DNA from: Echinococcus granulosus
Taxonomy: Eukaryota > Platyhelminthes > Cestoda > Cyclophyllidea > Taeniidae
Length of the DNA stretch: 64,000 nt
Assembly: GCF_000524195.1 (NCBI RefSeq)
Contig: NW_020170385.1
Location: 1,257,898 to 1,321,897, forward strand
Reading direction: 5' to 3'
The translations under genes were made by a program, and so were the position numbers. Of the stretch, positions 37,901 through 49,160 are shown piece after piece; position 1 is the stretch's first letter; every line of letters starts with the position of its first letter. The notes under the pieces are model-generated. The model was not told where the DNA came from and made no database searches. It saw nothing but the letters and a program-made list of their open reading frames with translations.

Positions 37901-39047
37901 ACCTTAGCCACGTTGGAGAAGCAACGACAAGTCTGCAGATAACGTCTAGTCCACCGCAAGGAAGCGTGACACGCATTTGCAAAATTTTCTGCGCAGCTCC
38001 CGATACGTATCTGACAGGCATCGGGTAACTCGTGGTTTGCTGCGGTGAAAATGTCGTCTCTTTTTGTTTTTCTCTTCCCCTACTCCCTCTCTCTTTTCCC
38101 CCATTTTTAGTGATACGCAGATTTTTTGGTCGTTTAGTTCAAAATCAAATGAATCGATTGTTCTTTACAATTTTTTGGAACAATAGCTACGAAACCCAAT
38201 TCTGCCATATGATACGAATTAAGTGTAGTGGGAATAGTGAGAAACCACTTTGAATTGTTCAAACGCGAAGATCCCCAAATGTTTAGTATTCGTTAAAATA
38301 AAGAATGTTTTTTTCCATGAGAACTGATTGTGTACAAACAGGTATAAATACTGCAAGAATAAGACACAGTCGATTGACAATTTCTTTGAAATTCGATGTT
38401 AGTTGAGGTGTATCTATCTCTTTGAAAGTTTGCATTACCATGCATTCACTTTTGACTAGCATAGTATGGGAGGAGCAGTTTCGCTTCATTCTTCAAATTT
38501 AGTGTAACACAATTACTTTTACTCTATCACACGGTGGAGCACTAAATTGCAAGGTTTTATTCCGTTCAAAGCTCATTCAATGGTAGTGGATAAGAATCGG
38601 AGGGGGGTTTGAGTAACCTGAGCAATCGGTACGAAGGGAATAAAAAAATTTTTTATTAAAATGTCTCCGGCGTTCAACTCTACCAATTTTCTTCAATCGC
38701 ACTTGTATCATCAATGTTTCTCCGTCTACAGATGACATATACCCTGACACCTATCAAAACTAACCAGAATCTGGACAGGATTAATCTTGATGTTTTTGTC
38801 TACGTAGGATGAAGAGAATGCAATCTCCATTATTCATCCCATCACACATACCTTCTTCGCTTACTCCTCCCCCACTCACCTTACACCCTAAGACATTTTG
38901 ATAAGCATATTTCTCCTCTTAGCTAGTATTTTCAATTAGTGTACAACACCTAACCGCACCCAGTCTGATGACTGTATGCAACCTCCCTCACGCATTCAGT
39001 CGCTATCAATTAAACAAAGTGGGTTTAAGTATGTATGCAAATTCATG

Positions 39048-39073
39048 TCTCCCTCTCTCTCTCTCTCTCTCTC
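39048..39073. repeat. (CT)n microsatellite
   Basis: About 13 CT units, uninterrupted after the first C-rich bases. Confidence 0.9.
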
Positions 39074-41489
39074 AATTCTACTTAAGTTGAACGGAGGATA
39101 GTTAATGAGGGTCGTGTGCAAATGTCCGCGATTCCGAAGACTCTCAGTTGACCGAAGTGATGTCGCATCCATATAGCAGTCAGTAACACTCAGTAATCTA
39201 GTTGGTGTTTTGGGTAGTTGATTCACATTCCATATACTTAGTGGTAGTCTTTATCAAAACGCCCAAAATAAGTCCAACGATGGCTTATAATAGTTAAAAA
39301 AGGTTTGCACCACAGGAATTATATAATTAATTGAAAGGAATTCGCCCACGCATCTGCAAATGGAATAAGTCGGTTTCCATATCCATCAAGGGATTTTAGT
39401 TTAATTGATTGAAATTTAGTAAATTGATTTAATTTAACTGATTTACTTTTAGCTAATGAATAATTATCAGTATTCATTCACGGTGGGTGTGCGAATTCAA
39501 CCTAATCTTTGATATGCGCAGCTGTCTGAACACAGTGGTTGCACACTTATATACTAGGAAGTTAAAGTCATGCATACTTCCCCTTTTCATCCCTTTTCTT
39601 AGTCACAACCACCAAACTAACCTCATGGAAAACCATGGAGCACTCTTTTCTAAAGTTCTATCCTCATTTTCATTAATTTATTTCATCACCGCTGGTTAGC
39701 GCATTCGCGTGACAAATAGCACTCATTACTAGTTCGTTGTTTGCTTGCTTCAATCAAGACTGATGAAATACACGATTGGGTGGTGGTTGTCTAATGAATC
39801 TTCAGGTGTACAAGTAAAAGTGCGTATTTTATCATATCATTTATTGACCCGGCTGGATTGCGTGCCCGACCGCATTGTTATCCATTCTCGCGTAACAGAA
39901 TTGGAGGTTCCGGTGAATTATCGGTGATAGGTATTGTTCCATTCGTCCTGGCTTGTGTTTTGCCCCAAAGACGAGCCTTAAAGTAAGTGCTAGCATGACT
40001 GTTGTAGTTCATTTTATAGTGAACATGCCTTCTTTCCAGAATATATCTTTGATAAGAGCATATTTTAGGGTCACCTAAGTGCAGAGTCCTTTGAAGATGA
40101 AATTAGTTGAATTTCTTGACATTAAACTCAATATAAGTCCAGGTATTTTAGAACCCGGTAAATAGTGTCTTTGCGCGTGGTTTCCCAAAAATGATTAAAA
40201 CTGATAATTTCTTGCTCAAGGACATTGACCAAGTCAATAAAAGGTCATATTAGTATGAACTTACTTGATTTGTAAGGAATTTCAAGAAAACTAAACGGCA
40301 CTAAACATGCGTTTGGTAAATGCAGGTTTTCCGCTTAATTATGCATTCACTAAAAATTTACTTCCCCTGTACGGAAGCACGCCTGAGCAAACGAGATATT
40401 GTTGAGGGTAATTTGGTTTACCAGAAATAGAAATTCAATTTAACTACGCAGACTTTGAAACAAACTAATCTCCCATTCTTCCAGGCAGGTGTATGGAAAA
40501 ACAGTATCTCTGGAACTTTGAGCGGCTAGAGTAGCGTCGGTGACTTTTTAAACAAATATATTCCCCTATAAGTGACGATGGGGGGAGAGACATATTGGCT
40601 TTTTCCGGTTGAAAACGCTTCCGGAATAAGTTGGTGTCTAACTCTTCCCATTTTTGGTATGAAACGGAAAACCCTGCGCTCATGAACGTGATGCATAAAA
40701 CGGAAGCACTTTTCAAGGAAAACTAACATTAAAGTGGTATTAAACGGCATGAGCTTTAGTTTACTTTTTAGTATAACTACCTTCAGTAACTATAGCATGA
40801 AATCACACTGTTATCAGCTCTAAAAAAGACGGCTATTCCATTCGTACAGTTAATTTATTGACATTAAGATGCTATTTTCAATCAGATTTTGAGGGCTGCA
40901 ATGCATCTATGCTCCTGGTGAATGATGTCGCGCTTGGGGAACTCCATAAGCGAATAGCCGTAGATATTGCACTGCGTTAGATCTATGTAGTATTGTTAAG
41001 GGTTGGTTGAAAATGGTTTAATTATGAATTCAAGTGTGCATTCTGCGTATTATTAGGTGACTGTCACTCTTTGTGGAACCTATTGGAGAGTAAAAGGTTG
41101 CTTTAAGACGTAAACAATTATACTGTTCATATTACAAAAGCGATTTCAGTTTCTATGCTCATTAGATCAAAGATTCGATTTGATAATTAGGTAGTTTTGG
41201 CATGCTTTAATAAACTCTAAAATTATTCTACAGGGAAACGATGCTTGTTTCGATAAGCAGGCCAGAGTGATCACAACATAAGTAATGTATTTCCATACGT
41301 TTAAGTCAAGAAGAGTGCATTGATAACACTGTAACAATAGGCTTCATGAATAAAGCAGGTCGATTGTGAGCCGGTTGTTTGGCTTTCAGCAACCCAAGGT
41401 ATCGCGGGGTAAACATTCCACGTGGCACACACTGTTACGGAGGTGACAGACGTCTATAGGTCTCCCCCGTCGACACAAACCCTTCCCAA

Positions 41490-41510
41490 GGGGTGGGGGG
41501 GGGGGGGGGA
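41490..41510. repeat. G-tract with potential quadruplex
   Basis: GGGG, T, then 15 consecutive G. It lies within a GC-rich block that also carries a TCC repeat at about 41709-41727 and a good donor CAG|GTGAGC near 41785. The block could be a promoter and first non-coding exon, but that is only a guess. Confidence 0.75.
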
Positions 41511-41708
41511 AGGGCGAGCTGCTTTGTATGTGCTCACACGTAAACGCACTCTGCCTCTCTTCACATAAGTAATTAATGGCCCTATTTGAGAGCGTAACCA
41601 CTTCTGACCCCTGCCCCATAATTCCGCCAAGTCTACCTCAGCAAACTCCAGTTACAGCTTACGCAAACGCTGAAAAACACGCGGGTGCATACATATTCCT
41701 TTTCCTTT

Positions 41709-41727
41709 TCCTCCTCCTCCTCCTCCT
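41709..41727. repeat. (TCC)n tract
   Basis: Six CTC/TCC units embedded in a longer pyrimidine run. Confidence 0.85.
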
Positions 41728-43550
41728 TCGTCGTGGGAAGAGCTGGAAGGACAGGAGCTTGGGAAAAGCGGTTACTAATTGCCAGGTGAGCTGGGGACAA
41801 AAGGGCGTCACCTAAAGAACTGCAACAGCTAAAGCCCCTTAAATATATGCAACAGGAACAGAAAATTGAAGAAGGATGCTGGTTTTTAAGTTAAAAAATA
41901 GTTTAGGCTTTAGTTAGTCATTTATGGATCACATCAAACCTGTAGCTTTTCCTTTTTTAGTAAAGCAAGTGATCAATAAGTAATGCGAGTTATTTTTTGA
42001 CATCAGTTGGGGCATGATAGAAACACGTCATTTAAGCCTTCCCAAATAAACACTGTTATCACTTGCCAGCAATGCATGCTACTAAGTGAGGCACAGGAAA
42101 TATGTCTGTGCAAAATTAGGAATAATTGATTTCTCGCTGTTTATTTTGAGATTTATGATCTGGACCTGAAGTCGACACAGTTAAAGGAGAAAAATTTGAT
42201 TTTGCCCAAGCAATTAATATTAGGGTACAGCATTTCTCATTTGAAAAAGTAAGCTAATCGTGAGTAGAGCACAACCTCAAAAATTCCTGCAGCATTTGTG
42301 GTGAGAAGATCTGCAATCCCAGGAGGTTTTCCTTCAAAATTCGGGAAGTTTCTGATTCCGTGGTTATTTTTGCGAACATCCTAGATACTGTCCCCCGCTT
42401 AGTCGCTTCTGATTACTTGGCATCGAGTTTAGTTACACTCCAATTGCGCTAGAACGCATTTTTAGGTCTAGGTTCATCTATCCTATGAATGCATGCGACT
42501 AAGACGACCCACCTACTCGGACACGGGCGCGCACTCAGTTGGTTTCCTCTCGTCGGCCGTGGGGCCAGCACGTGCGCGTCACGCTCCCGTGTTGATTCAC
42601 ACAAGTCAATAAATGGAGGCGTCTCCTGTGAGGGGATCCAAACTGCCTGCAAACACAGAAACTCCAGTTAGAGGCGACTTACAACAACTTGTATAAAAAG
42701 GGCCAAGTTAGGATGCCTTTCAAAGGGTTGTCGATTTCGCACAATAGAATGAACCTTTCTTATTATGATGTGATTATCCGCAAGCTGAAAATCAAGCATG
42801 AAAGTTACTATCTAGATTTAATGCCTAATAAAATGACGAACCCAAAGCAGGAAGCAAAGCTTGTGTAGGAATTTATCGCTTGATTACTATATTAATGGAA
42901 TCATGAAGTCTGTGTTCCCATTGATCTGAAAACGATAAATCATGAATATTCTAAAATCTAATAGTGTTGATGTAATTGATGTCAAATTCACCGAACCTAC
43001 TACATTTCCACGTTACTAATCCCAACACCATGTCAATGTCCTTGATAAGGTTAAAGCGAGGGTATGCTATTAATGTCACTTGATATTTCCGCCGTTTCCA
43101 ATATACGCTTGTATCATTTTTGGTTAATGTACTGCAGAATCGGTAATAGTATCATCGGGTTTAAAATTTTGAAGATGACTAAAATCCACTCGATATTTTA
43201 TGGGTTGCAGCACCCAAAACACGCAATTTGAAGACTCTGTTCATCACTATAGCAACACAACCAAAACGGAAGAAGTCTGTTTTGGGCTGACGGTTTCAAA
43301 ATGCACACTACTACATGGTAGTTTTGGTGGACATTGTAAACCTTATTAGGAGATTGCACTTTTCTAAAATGTGGCTAATGGTGCAGCATAAAGTGGATTT
43401 TGTTATAATACTGGAAAAATAGTCAAAGATTCCTAGAACTCCAAATATTACACAATTATTGTTACCTGTCATTTATAAATTTAAATGTAATGATGTGACA
43501 GAATTTCAAACTCTGTGTTGAACTATGCGAAAGCTGTGGACTTCCCAGGT

Positions 43551-43674
43551 TGTACTGGATTAGCTGGCTTTCGGGTCATGCCAGTAGCCCCACACCATTC
43601 TGTACGCCGACAATAGATATTCTGCCCCAGTATCATGTCTTCCTTCGTCTTCAAGAGAGTCTCAAGACGCTACG
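43551..43674 (+). repeat. 5' terminal repeat of copy A
   Basis: Begins TGTACTGG, ends GACGCTACG. Matches copy C's LTR over its full length and copy A's own 3' repeat more loosely. Confidence 0.6.
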
Positions 43675-44457
43675 TCGGTGGCAATGACAAGCAAATCCGA
43701 TCTTAAAAAGTCAGTTATCATAAGTTCTACTACTGGGTGACACATCTTGCCGTGACGGAAGTGGCGTACATTGCTGAGGATGGGCGAATCTACAACGGCC
43801 CCAAGTGGAAGGCCTAAAAATGACGTCCACCTTTGGTAACTACCTCAGTCCCGTGTTCTCATAGAACGCTATTAACAACTAAAGTGACACTAGCCATGAA
43901 CCATCTGCAAGAGTCCGTTACGGCGCTGTCTACCGTATGTGCATGAAGATACAAATTACGTGGACTTCTTCTCTACTAGCTAGATGACAGCCGAATGGAT
44001 ATGACTGGGCAGCTCTGGAATGAGGAAAAGGGGCGAGGAGGAACGGATGCAAGACCGCATTCCCACGAAACTATGCTAAACTGTCCTTTGTTATATGACT
44101 CTGCTTTTGGATCAGCAGGCCTACAACTAGCCACGGACACGCGTGATAGACAGCGCATTCCCTCGTCTCCCCAATACAATTCCCACAAAGGACTAAATTG
44201 TAAATCCAGTATAATGGCCAAGTGAGGTCAGTGACGTTGCGGTCAATTATCTTCTCAGCTGCATGGAAATTCGATGACTGTGAGGCTTGGCTCGTGGGTG
44301 CTTCCTCACAGCACTGATTACGTTGTGATGGCTGACGCAGGAGGTCAACCAAGTGGAAAGTCAAGGACGATGTGCGGAAGAGGAGGAGGTGATGTAATCC
44401 GTAATTGTATGGCTAGCTCGCGGTTTTGGCGAAGGGACCGCATTGGTTTCCCACCAT

Positions 44458-44587
44458 TGTACCTTGGCCAGGTGGGCTAGCCTCTGGGCTATGCCAGTAG
44501 CCCCAAGTCCTGTGAGGTGTGGACGATACACGCTCTGCATGAGATTGACGTCATCTTTTAACCCCAAGGAAGTCTCGGGGTGATACA
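44458..44587 (+). repeat. 3' terminal repeat of copy A
   Basis: Begins TGTACCTTGG and ends GTGATACA. Contains CTATGCCAGTAGCCCCA, almost identical to the same stretch in the 5' repeat. Divergence between the two repeats shows the insertion is old. Confidence 0.6.
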
Positions 44588-45018
44588 TATAAATGGCAAA
44601 CTTTTGCTGGATAAATATGCTTCAGTTAGAACCAGACAGTCCCTATCATTGAGGAATACTTTTATGCAAGTGCAAAGCTACCAAAACAACACAATTTAAC
44701 CCAAATGGGATTTGAAAATTACTGTATTTTTGCATCAGCTAAGTGTAAAATCTGTTAGACTTCTTTAATATCTACTACAAAAGCTGTACATTATTTTGGC
44801 AAAACAAATTTTTTAAATTACCACATCGTCAAAAGTATTCATATCCTGATTTTAATGGGAATTCTCTGTTCTTTTAATAAGTAGTAATGGATTTGCATGA
44901 ATGGCTGAATTTATTTGTGCATCCACTTTTAAATTGACACACTTTTAGTTAATCCAAATGTGCTGGTCTTTGGCGCTATTGCGAATCTGGCTTGGCCCGT
45001 TTTGTGGGTTCTCTCAAG

Positions 45019-47766
45019 ATGTCGAAAACGTGTGCCGGTTGTATCAGGGCGCTGATGATATTCTTCAACTTCCTTTTTATTGTGGGTTTGGACTTTTTTA
45101 CTCAGACCGGCCATTTTGCGCACTATTTAAGTCCTTTTCCGATATGTAGCTGACATTCCAATTATGGAAGCTGGACCAATTACTTGTTTTTTAATCAGTA
45201 TTGATACTAGTCCGCAAAATTCCCTAAGTATCATCGAGAGTGATTTTCCCTTTTTTCTGAGTATGGTGAATGAAGTTGAATCGCTAAAGTTGGTTGACCC
45301 TTTCTCCTTGTCCCACCTTTTTGAGTTCTAACAAGTATCTGGTATCTTGTACATGATAAGTATGGTAGCTGGCTGATAGCAACCTCTTGCTTTTACGTCT
45401 GAAGGTTATGTTCGTCAGGATTCGCTACTTTTATCGGGTCTTTTGAAAACTTGGTAGATGCTGTTTCCTCCTTGAACCGCGAGTTCTTGGTTAACTATGA
45501 CTATTTCACGTTGATTTTCCTTTTAAAATTGACTTCGCAATATTCTTATACTCATCACCAGTTCTTGATGGCCACTACAAAATTAGTGTGTACTTTTGCT
45601 GTCTGACCGCTTAATCTGACTAGTTGAGGCGTTAGCATATTTGTACCGACATTCGTTGCGGCTCAACTATTTCTGGATTGCCTTAATTTCTATTGATTTG
45701 CGTCGTTTGTTGACGTTTACGGTAATTGGACGTCTGAACGCCCACGCATAGTTGTGGCCCGCACAGTTGCGCAATGCCATTCTCCTACTGGCATGCATCT
45801 AATCCGCTGTTATGTTATCGCTCTTTCACTTGCATGCATTCTTCACTATGTATGCTTCTTTGAATTATTTTACCTATTATTTAGCTCATTGGCCTCGCCA
45901 TCGTCGGGCTGGGTATATACCTCCTGGTGTCAGGATACGTTAGCAGCGCTTCCGGGGAGTTAAGTATCCTGGCTTATCCGTGTATTGGGTTAACCATTTT
46001 GGGGATTGTTCCGGTGTTTCTCGCAGTATGTGGTTGTTGGGGCGCATTGCGATACAACAGATGCTGCCTGGGAATGTATTTTACATTCCTCCTGTTTGTT
46101 TTTGCCGCCGAAGTCGCTACTGGGATTGCTGGTGTCGTTTTCAAAGATGAGGTACTCGTCTTTTACTATTCAGCACTTGAATATTTGCTTGATTTCCAGT
46201 TACGTTTGAGTACAATTGTATCAGCAGCTTTGATGGCTACTTCATGTTTAATTGTCAAGCTGCACTTCTATAGGTGCGAACACACATTCTCAGATACCTG
46301 AAAAAGGCTGTCGAAGACTACGAACCTACTGAAAAATTAACTTCGCTCGATCTTGTGCAAGCGACTGTAAGTTATCTGATCCGGTTTATAAGATCTCGGT
46401 TCTCTTATTTAATTTCAACCACATAAACGATCGATGAAAACCCATTTGGTAATGTGCAAGAATATATTGGTATTTTTAAATTGGTAACGCTCCAACGTAC
46501 CTTGTGTGGTTTACTTCGATATGCCTTTAATTGTCTTCATGAATATAGTAGCTAAAATCACTTTTTTTGAAAATTATCAGATTGTGTTTTTTGCATTAGT
46601 TCCATTGCTGCGGCTATAAGGGTCCGAGTGACTATGGGCATAAAGCATTTCCTAAGTCCTGCTGCGGATACGCTGAATGTGACGTTTCAACCCTTCCAGT
46701 AAGTTGACTGTTTACCTTCTGGGTATTGAGGTGCACATCCTTGAGTGTACAGAAATCGTGAGATTCTTTTTTCTAGATGTGTGAAGTACAGTTTTGTATG
46801 GACTTTGGTTTCTTGATTCTAAACTATTGTCTGATGGTGTAACGTCCCTTTATTTGTTAAAATTATGTCTAACACAAAACTCCACATTAAGTCTGGACAA
46901 ATTAATAGGTTTACTGTTTATGCCTTCAAAATAGTGTTCCAGTCACTTAATGCCATTGCCATAACACCGAAATGATACTCTATGAATACAATAAGACCAT
47001 TTCTTTTTCATTAAGTTTATAAATAATTCCTTTTTTGGAATATTGCGTATAGAGACGTCCCTGTACATGCTTGCTGCTAGTTTAATGGTAAACCGCTGAA
47101 CACACTTGTACTTTTTATTAATGCCATAACTTCGTCGGCATCATTGGCATAGTCCATCTAATTATGCAGTTTCTTGAAGTTTATGAATTGCCTCTTACTA
47201 GAAAAATCGTGATTTTATCGTCGGAAATTTTGCCTTTACAAGTCAATTCCTTTAGCACACAAATTTCGTGATGGTCTGCCGATTTAATTAACCTTAATTT
47301 ATGTTGTCTGAATAAATTATCCTCTCCAATAGGGTTGCGAAAAACGCACGAATGAGATTGAGAAACATACGTTGATACTCTGTGCTATTATTATTGGATT
47401 GGCTGTTATTCAGGCAAGTTTTTATCCCTGTAAATTAATGCAAGACGTATCCATGTGGTTCTGGTGTGAGGTTTTGGTTATTTAATTTGAAACTCCTATG
47501 AAAATTGAAAGTAATCTTTTTTCCATCTCGGAAGAGATATTTCTGTGCATGTAGCTTGGTGTTTTAGGATATTTGTTAGGCACACAGCAGGAAATTCAGG
47601 TTGCATTATGAATCCACTGTATGGTTTAGTTGCCATCTGTCTGTCTACCGATAGGCTGATGACTGCTGTTTGTCTTTAGCTCGTTGGGCTGGTCTTCTCG
47701 ATGATCCTCTGCTGCGCTGCCAAGGATAGACCCGACATGGAATCTTATGAACCTGTGCATACATAA
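45019..47766 (+). CDS. Tetraspanin
   Basis: Four-pass membrane organiser, common in the flatworm tegument. Six exons: 45019-45081, 45885-46151, 46274-46366, 46600-46698, 47333-47413, 47680-47766. All five introns are phase 0; joined length is 229 residues. Exon 1 gives the short cytoplasmic N-terminus and MIFFNFLFI, the start of helix 1, which exon 2 continues with LIGLAIVGLGIYLLV. Helices lie at about 9-34, 53-74, 82-105 and 188-213. The large loop has the diagnostic CCG (144-146) and six cysteines (144, 145, 162, 163, 168, 176), so three disulphides are expected. The intron after exon 5 starts GCAAGT, a GC-AG intron. Exon 4 contains a second CCGY directly after the PXSC-type motif. The ATG follows directly on CTCTCAAG, an acceptor-like sequence. 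Confidence 0.95.
47414..47679 (+). other. GC-AG intron in the tetraspanin
   Basis: CAG|GCAAGT at the donor and TTGTCTTTAG at the acceptor. The frame on both sides is fixed by the fourth transmembrane helix (LILCAIIIGLAVIQ then LVGLVFSMILCC), so no alternative GT donor fits. Confidence 0.85.
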
Positions 47767-48216
47767 GTGCCCATTTGCATATGCACACCTTTAAAAGACT
47801 TCTTGTAATTGTCCTTCCTATCAGTTAGCAATCCGTAAACTGGCTTTCAGCGCACACACTCCAATCACTAATGGTGATATCTGCATAAATTATTGCCATT
47901 TTGCATTACTCCCTCTTGCTGTTAATAACTTATTGTACAAACTATTGACCCATTGTTATTCCACGCATTCTTGAATGTTTCAATATTAATTACTTCATTT
48001 GATACCATTTCCTCAACTATCCTTTTCAAACTTGAAACGCTTACTTCGTGTCGCTTATTATGCCTTTGAAGTGGTATTCCTATGGTTTACTACCTGGTGA
48101 AATACTGAGATAGGTCGAACTACTTTGCTATAGCTTACTCAGTGATATTACCGTTGGCCTCCCCCTTCCTTGACCTTTCTTTTAGCTTGTGTGCGGGTTG
48201 AAGCCACATCAGCTCT

Positions 48217-48222
48217 AATAAA
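48217..48222 (+). terminator. Tetraspanin polyadenylation signal candidate
   Basis: AATAAA about 450 bases after the tetraspanin stop; the first canonical hexamer I found downstream. Confidence 0.45.
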
Positions 48223-48289
48223 TCGGTCAATCTCTTGATGCAGTAGCTGTTATCCAGTGGTCTATTATAGGCCAAGAAGGTCGGCATAT

Positions 48290-49160
48290 CAGACAACGGT
48301 AGAATTCAATTCTACTTTAATTGGTGGTTTTGCCATCACATGACGCATTGGGGTAGGCTGCCGTAGGCTCTTTCAAAATGACTTGGATGTACTCAACTCG
48401 CAACTCCTTTTGATCCGCCTGAACCTGGGCCAAAGTATTCCTGTCTGGTGTCTCACGCTTTTTGATGGCGGGAAATTTTTAGCCAAGTGTCTCCTGTGAG
48501 GGTGCATTCTTCCGCAGAGGAACCCTACACATGTGCTAACAAGCAGAGGGTGACTCTTCAGTGTTTGCATGTGTAAGTGCCACGTTGTTAGCTGATGAGT
48601 GATGCGTTAGTTATCCATCCATGCTTTGGCGATATCTTCTAATCTTGGGATGATCAACGGCCTTTGTTTTGCTGTATGGATTACTAGGTTGTGGCTACTG
48701 ATTTCACAAGGACTTGATTCCATTGATGGCTGTGATTCAATCCAATTTCGATAGATTGTAAAATAATTGTACTGGAAGTAAAGCAGAACGGACCTTCCAA
48801 GTGAATGGGAATAGCGTAGCACTTTTAAGCTGTAACAGTGGATGGAAAGGGGTTTAGGTCAGTGTTGTGCTTCCTTCTCTGTGATGTTACTGACGTTAGT
48901 TCACATGGAAGATTTTTGTTTACGTAGTTTTAACACACTAGGAAAGTTGGTAGTTTCAGTTCTGCTTGTAACATTAATTTTCCACAAGATTTAGTGCAGG
49001 ATGGTAAGTGCCTTCAATCACATGCCTTACTTTGGGATTCTCTGGAAGGAGTACACGCATTTTATGGGCAAGATCGTAGCTATTACTCGTCTTATCAACA
49101 ATCCGTTTACCGAAGAAGAAATTTTGTGCGGCACATTTAACTAGTCTTCAAGTACAAACG
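48290..49160 (-). pseudogene. Possible degenerate retroelement coding relic
   Basis: On the - strand, from about 49140 down, one frame stays open for over 40 codons (KMRVLLPENPKVRHVIEG and neighbours). Further on, at about 48540-48480, another frame gives CGRMHPHRRHLAK, resembling a Gag zinc-knuckle start. The adjacent frame then continues LAQVQADQKELRVEY. The order is compatible with Gag followed by its knuckle, with frame breaks between. No reverse transcriptase, integrase or LTR was identified, so the family is unknown and the assignment tentative. Confidence 0.3.

Larger units (their letters stand above)
34964..43550. other. Gene-poor spacer, 8.6 kb
   Basis: No gene supported. It holds a CT microsatellite (39048-39073), a GC-rich block with a 15-G tract and a TCC repeat (41390-41815), and another GC-rich patch at about 42490-42660. 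These patches have open frames on both strands without family resemblance. Protocadherin promoter elements must lie at the left end, but I see no clear motif. Confidence 0.5.
43551..44587 (+). mobile_element. TRIM-like LTR element, copy A (most complete)
   Basis: Two direct repeats, 43551-43674 (124 bases) and 44458-44587 (130 bases), flank about 780 internal bases. Both begin TGTAC; the second ends ATACA and the first CTACG, which is close to the TG...CA form of LTRs. Shared cores include ATGCCAGTAGCCCCA and AGTCTC. Just after the first repeat comes TGGCAATGACA, where a primer-binding site (starting TGG) would be expected. A purine-rich AGAGGAGGAGGTGATG lies at about 44381, though not immediately before the second repeat. 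No long open frame or retroelement protein is present. This fits a terminal-repeat retrotransposon in miniature, known in taeniid tapeworms. No clear target-site duplication. Confidence 0.6.

Noticed and set aside
44929..45123. Minus-strand open frame looking like a basic retroelement protein
   Set aside because: The + strand here encodes the tetraspanin first exon (MSKTCAGC...FNFLFI with phase-0 donor), so the antisense frame is a shadow.
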